From Niveispirillum sp. SYP-B3756 (lineage in GTDB: Bacteria > Pseudomonadota > Alphaproteobacteria > Azospirillales > Azospirillaceae), in assembly GCF_009495745.1 (NCBI RefSeq), contig NZ_WIDQ01000010.1, positions 1 to 64,000 on the forward strand: a stretch of 64,000 nucleotides of DNA, in the 5' to 3' direction. Shown here piece after piece: positions 58,001 to 63,814 of this stretch. Numbering within the stretch: the first letter of the stretch is position 1; each line of letters opens with the position of its first letter. The notes below the pieces were generated by a model. That model ran no database searches, was not told where the DNA came from, and was given only the letters and a program-made list of their open reading frames with translations. The position numbers and the translations under genes were made by a program.

Positions 58001-60284
58001 GGCCGGCGGACATGCCATCGACCAGCGCATGATGCAGCACAAACCAGAACAAGGGGGCCGCTTCCCCGATGCGGATCAACCCGGCCCGCGACAGGGGCGG
58101 CTGGCTCAGGTCAAAGGGCTGCGCCGTCTGAGCGGCCATGAAGGCGCCTGCTTCCGCCTCGCTGCTGAAATGCCGGGTTTCCAGCGTCACGGCCAGGGCG
58201 GGGGCATCGGCTGGCAGGCTGCGCAGCCGCACCGTGCCATCATGGTCGCTGAACAGGCCGGTGCGCAGGGCCGGGTGATGGCGCAGCAGGCTGACCCAGG
58301 CATTCTGCCAAGCGGTGGCATCGGCCTGCGCGCCCGACAGGCGCAGCACCCGCGAGACATGGGCCGCGGCGGGGGGCAGGCCCAGGCTGGCGGCCACCCA
58401 GAAATCCACCTGCCCCAGGGTGGCGGCGGGGTTTTCTTCCAGGGCTGCGCCTGCCGCCTCTTCTTCCGCCGCTGACAGGCGGCCGGCCAGGGCGGCAATG
58501 GTCATGCTGCCCAGAATATCGCGCACGCTGGCCGTCAACCCGGCGGCCTGCAGGCGCTGGCCCAGCTGGATGGCGATCAGGCTGCTGCCGCCCAGGCGGA
58601 AGAAATCATCCTCCCGCCCGATCTGCGCTGCCGACAGCCCCAGAACCTCCGCCCAGAGGACGGCGATACGGCTTTCAAGCGGGCCCTGCGGCGGGCCGCC
58701 CTGGCCGTGGCCCCGGTTCCAGTCTGCCTCCGCCAGGGCCAGCAGGGCGCTGCGATCCACCTTGCCAGCGCTGGCAATCGGCAATTGCGGCACTGTCAGC
58801 ACCAGGGCCGGTACCATATAGGCGGGCAGTTTGGCCGACAGTGCGGTCTGCCAATCCATGTCCGACAGATCAGCGCCCGGCTTCGGTTCCACAAAGCCCA
58901 CCAGCCGGCCCTGATGCTGCACGATGGCAGCAGCACGAACGCCATTCTGCGCCAGCAATACCCGTTCGATCTCCCCCAGGGCGACCGACTGGCCGGAAAC
59001 CTTCACCACATCGCCGGCCCGGCCCAGGGTCAGCAATTCCCCCGTTTGCGTCCAGCGGCCAAGGTCGCGGGTGCGATAGGCGTGGCCGAAGGAGGTGTCG
59101 ACAAAGCTGTCAGCCGTCAGGTCCGGCTGGTCCAGATAGCCACGGGCGATGCCGGGGCTGAGCACCAGGATTTCACCCTCCGCCCCGGCCGGCACCGGTG
59201 TCCCCTGTTCATCCACCAGCAGGATGGTGGTATTGGGGAAGGGCCGGCCGCTGGGGATCGCCCCTTCATCCGTGGGCGACACCTTGTGCATGGCAAAGGT
59301 GCCGCACAGTTCCGTGGCGCCATGCATGTTCCAATAATCAACATGGCGGGCATAGTGGCGCGCATCTTCCGGATTTGGCCGTTCGCCGGCCGTCAGGATC
59401 AGGCGCAGCCCGGCGGGCACCACGCCGCCCAGCAGCCGCAGATAAGACGGGGTCAGCAGGGCGACACTGACCTGATTCCGGGCCATGCTGTCCAACAGGT
59501 CGTCCGGCCGGTCCAGCAGCGCGCGGCTGGCTGGCACCCAGGCACAGCCCAGCGCCAGGGGCAGACACAGTTCGCGGAAGCCCAGAATGAAGCTGGGGGT
59601 CGAGGACAGCAGCAGCCGATCCGTCTCCCGGATGCCCTGGGCCAGCGCATGGCCCAGCGCCATGTTCTGGCAGCCGACATGCTGGATCAGTACGCCCTTG
59701 GGCTTGCCGGTGGAGCCGGAGGTGAACAGGATGGCGGCCAGCTGGCCGGGTTGGCAGGGCAGGTCCGGGCGGCCTAAATCCTGCCGATCGGCATCATCCC
59801 GTCCCGGCAGGCGCAGTACCTCAACCGGCCGGCCCTGGCCATTATCCGCCAATGCTGTCAGCAATGCCGGCGGCGGCTGGTGCCCATCCAGGGCGATCAG
59901 CAGGCGCATTCCGGCCTGGACCGCCATATTGGCCAGACGCTGTTCCGGCAGATCCGCCAGCAGGGGCACATAGGTGCCGCCGGCCTTCAAGATGCCCAGG
60001 AAAGCAATGGGCAGGCCGGCCGACCGGTCCACCAGCACGCCCACCGGCTCTTCCGTTGCGATCTGCAACTGCAAAAGTCTGTGGGCCAGCTGGTTCCCCA
60101 TATCATCCAGCTGGCCGAAGCTGATAATACTGTCCAGGGTGACGATGGCCGGCCGATCCGGATCACGATCGACCCAGGATTCAAAGGATTGGTGCAGACA
60201 AAGATCAGGCAGTGGCAGGCGGGCGCCATGGCTGAAATCCGGCAATTCCGGGCCGATCATCGGCGCATTCAGACTGTCCGGCAT
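46002..60284 (-). CDS. Five-module nonribosomal peptide synthetase A-T / C-A-T / C-T / C-A-T / C-A-T-R
   Basis: About 4760 residues. The ATG at 60284 has GGGGAAGG upstream, whereas the ATG at 60308 has none. Approximate order (residues): A1 20-540, T1 540-610 (GGSSL); C2 625-1075 (HHALVDG), A2 1080-1570, T2 1580-1650 (GGTSL); C3 1660-2105 (HHAVGDG), T3 2130-2200 (GGNSL); C4 2215-2670 (HHATGDG), A3 2680-3170, T4 3180-3245 (GGHSL); C5 3260-3725 (HHAVGDG), A4 3740-4230, T5 4240-4310 (GGDSL); reductase 4380-4755 (LLTGATGYLGTYLL). All carrier Ser and C-domain His are intact. The third module lacks A. The reductase implies release as aldehyde or alcohol. No epimerase, MbtH or phosphopantetheinyl transferase was seen in the window. 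Confidence 0.93.
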   Translation of the reverse strand: MPDSLNAPMIGPELPDFSHGARLPLPDLCLHQSFESWVDRDPDRPAIVTLDSIISFGQLDDMGNQLAHRLLQLQIATEEPVGVLVDRSAGLPIAFLGILKAGGTYVPLLADLPEQRLANMAVQAGMRLLIALDGHQPPPALLTALADNGQGRPVEVLRLPGRDDADRQDLGRPDLPCQPGQLAAILFTSGSTGKPKGVLIQHVGCQNMALGHALAQGIRETDRLLLSSTPSFILGFRELCLPLALGCAWVPASRALLDRPDDLLDSMARNQVSVALLTPSYLRLLGGVVPAGLRLILTAGERPNPEDARHYARHVDYWNMHGATELCGTFAMHKVSPTDEGAIPSGRPFPNTTILLVDEQGTPVPAGAEGEILVLSPGIARGYLDQPDLTADSFVDTSFGHAYRTRDLGRWTQTGELLTLGRAGDVVKVSGQSVALGEIERVLLAQNGVRAAAIVQHQGRLVGFVEPKPGADLSDMDWQTALSAKLPAYMVPALVLTVPQLPIASAGKVDRSALLALAEADWNRGHGQGGPPQGPLESRIAVLWAEVLGLSAAQIGREDDFFRLGGSSLIAIQLGQRLQAAGLTASVRDILGSMTIAALAGRLSAAEEEAAGAALEENPAATLGQVDFWVAASLGLPPAAAHVSRVLRLSGAQADATAWQNAWVSLLRHHPALRTGLFSDHDGTVRLRSLPADAPALAVTLETRHFSSEAEAGAFMAAQTAQPFDLSQPPLSRAGLIRIGEAAPLFWFVLHHALVDGMSAGQLQQDLLSMLTGQALPPALDGPRLAARAERRHLASPNADRDRAYWLDKLAALPEEAFEELPCDRRRSDDAGAVLTPAFQRQLDAGVVARLTALANRHGAGLHALLLALLAMEMRRRTGRHQLLLGSGIATRPAGTENQLGHFVNLLPLPLAVPVGQRLCDMLQDAQAILTGAVKHGLYPAGSIIRDLRQQQKALRPAGRMGLMDVALTANPGRSTGDTGSGGSLTPLTLAGDGSVPAAGLDLSFSHEPTTDGGVLLSLVWNASLFQPTTAEAWLTALAGWAEWLAADTARLDAPLPDLLPAERQWLNGVEPGSAQARAPLPAHRLVEAIIDRIPDQPAIITRAGSTSYALLEAQANRIAQALLATGLGLEQPVGVLADNGPWLPAATLGIWKAGGVHLPLALEMPAERVAFILADAGARHLLLLPGAEVPAGLPDGVTLIRPADLTGEASRPAVPLAPTATAYIIYTSGTTGAPKGTKVRHDGMINAILSTLEAAGCEPGDRVALVATPAFDASLWEMGLGLLHGLPLVPVSRIEREDPWGVKDLYRDLGVTIAFHAPSYLRVSQDKPYAPGMRLLLVGGEAPSHEDVIHHPGIAFWNCYGPTETSIIVSLGRIAPDHPADRPLPVGRPLPGDVISIRNADGARVPPGCAGEVWLGGVGVGSGYLNNPQQQAKAFIDTDEGRFYRSGDLGRWSADGLLELAGRIDHQVKLHGQRVEPAEIEQHLLAHAAIRQAAVIVDKGAGDTKLLRGFVHLHPGATPLSNEEWRGFLAGRLPPHMVPATIIDVPGIPVTPNGKVDRLRLLAILRERRPEQAGAASRTAPQGALEQRIASAWARLLNLGSDGLPVAREDNFFALGGTSLLAVSLAHQLAPALGWPVTPRDLFAAPVLADFAARLTAGKGAPPLLAAMLDDRATEGEREFWVAQQAGLDTSGHIIPAIRRVTGPMPDRARWEAAWQALVQHQPGLRLGFSPVEDGALRRVFATAADFGKAAGLQWAEASDLDAARTHIRERQLLAFDMAKPPLWRAGLVQVSQDGGWLFWLSLHHAVGDGRSLGLIFSELQALLQGQALTPLTADPAISAARELAYLSGPDLAADAAWWSDQLAAVPDEAFLPLPLDFPRRLGADIATHRFQRVLEPTLAEGLRGLARQHAVSLYALLVSLLAVEMARRTGRQHLMLGTSVSTPESAAEAALVQYGVNMLPLPLRLDPAAPLATLLRGAQQVLAGGLLHARYPFARLYADFWRQRPALRDPLRFPLFDVAVTENPPAPVTADGVRLERLGIGADGYELTHSAHGQDLLLIHEALADGGIALEWHVNASLFSRDSAAAWLGGLVERLTLLATRPDLPALPLAGLLEGAAPPPPAPMVTATGTKNPALPGLEQEIAGLWASLLGIAPPAREDNFFALGGNSLLAIGMAHKLAGRLGRPVSARDLFSAPVLADFAARLQQGADTDRGTTDFDGRRATVGEREFWTAQQAGLDTAGFTMPLVRRVRGPVPDIARWRAAWVQLVARHPALRCRLREGEDGTLYRDILPALPVDAALELAEQADHAQAMAHIRARIAAPLDLAQAPLWRVGLVHVADNGDWLFWLAQHHATGDGRSLGLLMAELLALLRDEPLPSLTATPETISSREQAYLAGEAASDAGWWRDLLSALPAAAFDDWALDLPRGTAITGSHRHTTRLDAAETASLLALARQHGTSLHALVTALLAQLVRQRTGRGDFLIGTTATLPETAAEAAVVHYGVNMLPLAFRATGDAGDFASLLRHTAQELTAALAHGRYPFARMYHDFWAAHPGQRQPDRYPLFDIAITENPVSPRPVADDELRLERLLTLPADGIGYERMHNPPGQDMVLTHERLADGGLMLDWQTNAALYHADISRFWLEGLVEAARWLAAHGAQAAIPSLPPAQQRQLAGWEQGPARPRPPLTFARWFEMLVDQPGQAERPALLTADGPVSYGLLERQANRLAHRLIAAGVQPGQVVAALTRRSAQLPATLLAIGKVGAVYLPLTADLPADRLGFMAADAGAVAVLALDGITPPPGLDLPLVEITEPAPDDRPAIAGGPDDPAYILYTSGSTGQPKGVVVSHGSYLNLLLGAVETYGLTPEDRCLGFAAPSFDVSLSDIGIPLAAGAALCPVPADRIDQPAAVAALIREQRISVADLTPTYLRLLDTDSLSGLRLLVTGGEAPLPADVARLAGRVRYLNAYGPTENAITSTMGHLSAAQPDRLDCGRPLPNTGVEIRDPVSGTRLPPGSTGEIWLAGAGLAQTYLNQPDLTEKAFVQTPEGRRYRTGDLGRWRGDGGLEVLGRIDQQVKLNGIRIELGEIEAAITRHPGIIQAVAAVDGTAGERQSLWAFIHAAPDAPLPDSAGWRLFLGDILPAYMIPAAIQPVSAIPVTASGKVDRTALLAGLSMQERPAGGTPPQPGLEQTIATLWAELLRSGPVRREDDFFGLGGHSLLAIALCHRLEGLVSRPVPARLLFADPVLAGFAARVAAYLAEPVPVIQAQPSDIATEGEREFWTAQQAGLETRGFTITLTLAVDGPAPAADKWEAAWTGLTARHPALRTRYELDEETDILKRIVATDSPGRFTISRAADAATALAEIREEQGRPFDMATGPLWRAGLAQVTGEKPIFWLALHHAVGDGASLGLLLADLTALLAGQSLPAPGGSFADSAGRERAHLLGLGGQADADWWRQKLAAVAASGEDGFADWPTDRPRPPARTAGTGRGSHTLRLCLTADQAQGLRRLARSQGASLHALLLSLLGLEVRRRTGRQDFLLGTAASTRASAAEAGIVGYYVTLLPLAFHLSGVADVTAALAATRSMLADALAHSAYPFARIARDFRQDHPGLVQSARYPLFDMAVTENPAVTATDNTPDTLHFLPAEGSTLPAAGRIAYDLRHNAPAQDMVLVHEGLADGGLSLSWFVKADLYDRETAEAWLTGLVGQMLALLDQPLDQPLPRLLPAELARLAPWEQGEQLVAPADSVAARFSQLARQQPDRPALITQAGATSYAAMEGRANALAHRLIEQGLRPGQTVGVYTERSATLPLVVLAIWKAGGCYMPLTHGMPADRLRFMADNAGIALLLALDGLTPPPALLETAPLLLRPEAMALTDSASPPALETAPDSPAYILHTSGSTGVPKGVVLSQGGLVNLALGLVRMTGATPDDRALLIASPSFDLWISDLLMVWGAGGAIVPVTKAEMDDITGMKAMLGGLGITMATMAPSYLRLFEQAEFPALRFLMTVGEPPVAADARFYAARLAYFNGYGPTETTAAAAIGRINPDDDPLPAGRPLPNSFILILDAQGERVPPGSVGEIWVGGAGLGIGYLNRPDLTDLAFQQTPHGRMYRTGDLGRWRQDGQLLVLGRMDGQVKLRGQRVELGEIEQALAAHPAVRHAAVLVRKAADGAQSLWGFVVPGPSAETLPDAAGWQDFLGRGLPGYMIPSGILALPALPVNLAGKIDRKALLATLEERLAAGELVSSGAAAAEPPQGTVETAVAAVWADILGRASPSRTDDFFTLGGDSLRAIATITRLRKHYSVRINDLYEHPVLADFARQCRPRADHLRDLIGAAGQHWRDYRDQLPAYEAARDAALAQARADYDRHNSRFAGFDPGQRADYGHVLLTGATGYLGTYLLRELLQRPDRAVTVLVRAADDGAARQRLLNAVAHYFGPDGAAALLGHGGLSVRAGNLRHPDLGLGEAGFAGLAASVDAILHSAANVSHIGHYSDFQADNVAATAHLVELAERHGRTSGGRTADLHLISTLSVCGRPPEDGFRLFSEYDPAPDGEEENYYVRSKQEAERLVLRARDRLANASIHRVGNVVFAADGGPLQRNIKENAFFRLMGALARLGAAPDDSHLWLCHVDMVAKAVLALAESPALANLTHHVEHARRDTLADFITGADGVGERVAAMDFGRFLDKVAAAVDEPALETALAEILEGFGLHRGISPQARGRRLELASDRTQQFLRRLGVVWPAVPRDGQAAMVAAAHTLFTEPAGYRR

Positions 60285-60712
60285 GTCCTTCCCCGCATGT
60301 TGGGTCATTGGTTACATGCCCGCTTGCCGGGCAAGTGGTATGAAAAATGTAACCCAAAGATGTGCGCACCATACGCATCCAACGCGGGAAGTCAACTTTG
60401 ATCGCATGAAAATAAAAGTCATTACTATTATATGATTATGTCTGGTTGATTAAAGCCCGGCCTATCCGCCCGCAAGCTGGTGGGGCAGAGGACATGAATC
60501 CCCGTTAACAGGGGGACAACGGCTATCGTGATTTTTCGGAAAAAAGGGGGAGGGGGGCGTCATCGCCCGCAGGCACGCAGATGCCAGGAAAAGCGCCAAC
60601 CTGCCGGCTGAACCCCACCGGGATCGGAGGTGGCTGAAGTCCGTGAATCAGGCTGCCATTTGCGGAGCATTCACGGTGTCAACCATAACAGCAACCGGCA
60701 TTGATTCATGCC

Positions 60713-60746
60713 AATCTCCCTTGATCGTAACCGATTCAGGGAGATT
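60713..60746. terminator. 9-bp inverted repeat, possible terminator
   Basis: AATCTCCCT and AGGGAGATT pair over 9 bp around a 16-base loop. A short T run follows on the plus strand. It lies between the lyase gene end and the synthetase promoter. The loop is long, so this is tentative. Confidence 0.3.
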
Positions 60747-60785
60747 TTGCGTTCCCTCGTGCGCTGGGCTGGCGGTCGCCAGCCT

Positions 60786-60821
60786 CCAACCCGCCTAAAG
60801 GTCAACCTTTAGGCGGGTTGG
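60786..60821. repeat. 36-bp palindromic hairpin repeat, copy 2
   Basis: CCAACCCGCCTAAAGG and CCTTTAGGCGGGTTGG form a perfect 16-bp stem around TCAA. It is the same element as 6073-6108, with only three base differences, and both copies are followed by TAT. It lies about 90 bases downstream of the exo-lyase stop and may act as that gene's terminator. Confidence 0.8.
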
Positions 60822-60908
60822 TATCAGAACAGACGGTTCTGAATCAATGCCACCGTCATGCTGCTTGGCCCGCGCGCGGGGGCACGCGGGTCTTCATCGC
60901 CGCTCGGA

Positions 60909-63671
60909 TTACCCTTTCGTCCTATAGGCATCCGGCCCCAACTGGGCCGCTACCGCTTCCAGCCTGTCACCCACCAGGGCCAGATTCTGGAAGGCGGCCA
61001 AACCCCATTGGGAGGTGCTGTTGGTGCTCATGGCCGGGTTTTCATCCACCGGGTGCAGCACGGCGGCCCCATCGATATGGGTCAGCTTCATGCCCAGCCC
61101 GTAACCGGCCTTGGCATGGCCGGTCAGGAATTCCTGCCAGGCCCGATCCGCCAGCTTCTGGTCGCCCAATTGCCGGGCGGCATAGGCGGTCAGCCGAGAA
61201 TGGGATTCGGTCAGGCCGCGCCCCTTCACATCCTGGCCCAACAGGTTGCGCAGTTCCGCCGCTGGCGCGTTGTAGAAGGCGCAATATTCCAGCCAGGCCT
61301 TGCGATATTCCGGCGCATCCACCAGGGTCAGCAGCTCTGAATTGATCTCCACCGCGCCGAACACGGCGTTCAGGTGCGATACCCCGATCTGGTCGCCGGG
61401 GTCTTTAAAGGCACCGGTTGCCAGATCGAACGGCGCTTCCCCGGTGAACCAGCCGCGCTTCATCCGGCCGATGGCATTCATCCCGGCCAGGATGCGGTCG
61501 CGCCAACGCTTGTCGCCCGTGCGTTCCCATTCCGCCAGCCACATGGCCAGGAAGGAACCCCAGGTGGTGCCGAACCCGGCAATCACCTCCGTCGGCGGCG
61601 GCTTGCCCAGCTTGCGGCTGATATCCACGCGGGTCAGCGTTTCTTCCGACCCCAGCAGGCTGCGCATCAGGTCGCCCACCCGCTCATCCCCGCCGCTGAG
61701 GAAATAATAAATCCGGCGGTAAGCGGCGTTGGAGATGCGGGGCTGTTTGGAACTGTCGGCCCAATGCTGCACCCCGTGCCTTGTGCCAAAGCCGCGATAG
61801 GGGCCGATATGGTAGACATCCACCTCGCCGGTATGGCGGGTCATGGCTTCAGCCATGCGGAACACGTCCCCCCGCCCGGTACGCAAGAAGCTGTACCAAA
61901 GCCAAAGGTCGGGCGAGAGTTCAGAATTGGCCCAGGCATAGCCGCCAATATCATAGCGCCATTCATGCCGGTCACGGTCATAGCTGTGCATCACGTCGCC
62001 GTAATGCCAGAACCCATACCAGCGCCGCTGTTCCACCTGTCGCTGGTACAGGTCCAGCAGGAAATCGGCCTGATCCTCAATCAGCTTGCGGGTGGGGGTA
62101 GACCGGTCCACCAGCGCCCAGTCACCAAATACCGGCACGGCGTGCAGCCGTTCCGGCGAGCACATTAATTGCGGGCGTTCGCGCACGGCCCCCGCCATCT
62201 GCACCAGCTTGTCCCGCGCCGGGGTGGCCGGCAGGGACCAGAAATGCAGCTCGCTGGTGCGGGCAATGCCATAGGGGCGGCCCCAGCCTTCCTCATAATC
62301 CTCATAGGTGATTTCCAGCGCTTCGCGTTCGGTCGGGTGGTCCTTGATCCCCATCCCGTCGTGATAGAAGCGCAGATCCATGGCCGGTGCCTCTGGCGAC
62401 CAGAGCCAGACCGTCACCTCCGCCAGCTCGCCATTGGCGCCACGGATATCCAGACGCGACGGATGGCTTTCCCAGAAATGCGACAGGGCGAAGGCGGTCC
62501 CGCCGCCCGTACCCCCGCCGACATAGCCCAGACCGGCGGCCCGCTGGCCCGATTGCGCATGGATCCAGCCATGGCCGGGCTTGGTGCGCTTGGTGATGGC
62601 AAAACCATCGGCATTGGCCTGCGACAGGGTAAAATCACCCCAGCTGGGGATCAGGTCCAGCCGCTTGGAGACGGTTTCCGCCATGCCGGACAAGGGGGGG
62701 ATGGGCTGGCCAGCAATCTGGGCGGCGCGATAATCCTTGCCGGGGTCGCGGCGCAGGCCCGTCAGCGGGCGCACCGCCTCCCCCCACAGGCCGCCATCCA
62801 GCCCGGCGAAGCGGATATGCCGGTCATGCGGGGCATCGGCCAGCGGCACGGACGCGCGCAGGCCCAGACCGCGGATGAAATCCTTATTCTCATCCCCATC
62901 GAAGATGAAGCTGTGCATCACCCGCACGGATTCCGCACCGGCCTGAAAATAAAGCCGCACGGTGAAGGGCAGCCAGTCGCGCAGCCCATCGGCGCCGGTG
63001 CCGCGATGGCTGCCTTCCAGCTTCACCACCGCGCGGATGGGGCCGGATTGTTCCACCGTCACCTTGCCGATGGCGCTGGTGAAATTGCGCTGGGTCAGGC
63101 TGCCGGTGTCCGACAGGTCCGGCTGATCCTGGGAGATGGCCACCAGATGCAGGCCGCGCAAAACCTCCCGCCCGTCCACGCTGGCGCTGGCGATCAACTG
63201 GCCGCCCTGTTTGGGCACCACCCATTGCCGGGGGCCGATGCTGATGGTGATGGCATCGGCCTTTTCCACCAGCTTCACCGGGCTGTCCGGGCTAGCGGGC
63301 TTGCCAGCCTGCAATTCGTAAGTTTCAGCCGGGGTTTCCCCGGCGGGAATGCTGTGGGCCGACCATTTCAACGACCCGTCCGGCCAGGTGGCCAGCGGCC
63401 AGCTTTGCACCGGCACATCCCGCCCGCTGGCATCGCGCAGGCGGAAATTCTGGCTGGTCTTATAAAGACCCCTGGGCCAGGGAACGCCCAAGCTTTGGCC
63501 CAGATGCAGCGCGGGCACCTTGCCATCGATCCAGCGCAGGTTGGTGGTGGGCGCTTTTTCTGTCGCAGCAGCACTGCCGCCCGTGCTGGCCAATGTCAGG
63601 GCCGCTGTGGCCGTTGCACCAACGGCACCTGCGCGCATGAAGTCCCGCCGATTGGGCGTGCTGAAAGGCAT
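60909..63671 (-). CDS. Tat-exported exo-rhamnogalacturonan lyase-like protein (PL26/PcRGLX type)
   Basis: This 920-residue protein has a twin-arginine signal (NRRDFMRAGAVGATATAALTL, cleavage near ASTGGSAAA). The mature protein begins RWIDGKVPALHLGQSLGVPWPRG, a beta-sandwich start. Long alpha/alpha-barrel-like repeats follow, including RWYGFWHYGDVMHSYDRDRHEWRYDIGGYAWANSE and HWADSSKQPRIS. The layout resembles bacterial relatives of the fungal exo-rhamnogalacturonan lyase of family PL26, which removes unsaturated galacturonosyl-rhamnose from RG-I ends. The divergent PL11-like gene supports a pectin role. Cytoplasmic folding is expected from the Tat signal. Confidence 0.75.
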   Translation of the reverse strand: MPFSTPNRRDFMRAGAVGATATAALTLASTGGSAAATEKAPTTNLRWIDGKVPALHLGQSLGVPWPRGLYKTSQNFRLRDASGRDVPVQSWPLATWPDGSLKWSAHSIPAGETPAETYELQAGKPASPDSPVKLVEKADAITISIGPRQWVVPKQGGQLIASASVDGREVLRGLHLVAISQDQPDLSDTGSLTQRNFTSAIGKVTVEQSGPIRAVVKLEGSHRGTGADGLRDWLPFTVRLYFQAGAESVRVMHSFIFDGDENKDFIRGLGLRASVPLADAPHDRHIRFAGLDGGLWGEAVRPLTGLRRDPGKDYRAAQIAGQPIPPLSGMAETVSKRLDLIPSWGDFTLSQANADGFAITKRTKPGHGWIHAQSGQRAAGLGYVGGGTGGGTAFALSHFWESHPSRLDIRGANGELAEVTVWLWSPEAPAMDLRFYHDGMGIKDHPTEREALEITYEDYEEGWGRPYGIARTSELHFWSLPATPARDKLVQMAGAVRERPQLMCSPERLHAVPVFGDWALVDRSTPTRKLIEDQADFLLDLYQRQVEQRRWYGFWHYGDVMHSYDRDRHEWRYDIGGYAWANSELSPDLWLWYSFLRTGRGDVFRMAEAMTRHTGEVDVYHIGPYRGFGTRHGVQHWADSSKQPRISNAAYRRIYYFLSGGDERVGDLMRSLLGSEETLTRVDISRKLGKPPPTEVIAGFGTTWGSFLAMWLAEWERTGDKRWRDRILAGMNAIGRMKRGWFTGEAPFDLATGAFKDPGDQIGVSHLNAVFGAVEINSELLTLVDAPEYRKAWLEYCAFYNAPAAELRNLLGQDVKGRGLTESHSRLTAYAARQLGDQKLADRAWQEFLTGHAKAGYGLGMKLTHIDGAAVLHPVDENPAMSTNSTSQWGLAAFQNLALVGDRLEAVAAQLGPDAYRTKG

Positions 63672-63814
63672 TCCGCTTCCTCCCGTTTCCTGCCGCGTGC
63701 CATCGCCCTTAGGGAGGCGATTTGTTCCATATTGTGATTTTATGTTCTCTATATTGGAATTTAATTGTCAGATCAATCGGCATATAGTGCCCAAAACCAG
63801 CCCAGGGAGTGGAT
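63672..63814. promoter_or_regulatory. Divergent promoter region between two rhamnogalacturonan lyase genes
   Basis: 143 bp that is AT-rich between 63720 and 63790 (TATTGTGATTTTATG and TATTGGAATTTAATTG) separate the two divergent genes. Both are probably induced by the same sugar-responsive regulator. No regulator gene is in the window and no clear operator symmetry was resolved. Confidence 0.4.

Larger units (their letters stand above)
60309..60908. promoter_or_regulatory. 600-bp gap: synthetase promoter region with several palindromes, no gene
   Basis: The part next to the synthetase start (60340-60440) is AT-rich and is the likely promoter. Further up lie an inverted repeat AATCTCCCT/AGGGAGATT at 60713-60746 followed by TT, an 8-bp GGCTGGCG/CGCCAGCC hairpin at 60766-60783, and the palindromic repeat at 60786. 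No ORF with a plausible ribosome site was accepted. Confidence 0.45.

Noticed and set aside
60480..60520. CCCCGTTAAC...GGGGG palindrome as a regulatory site
   Set aside because: It is short, is largely explained by a G/C run, and lies over 200 bp from either gene start.
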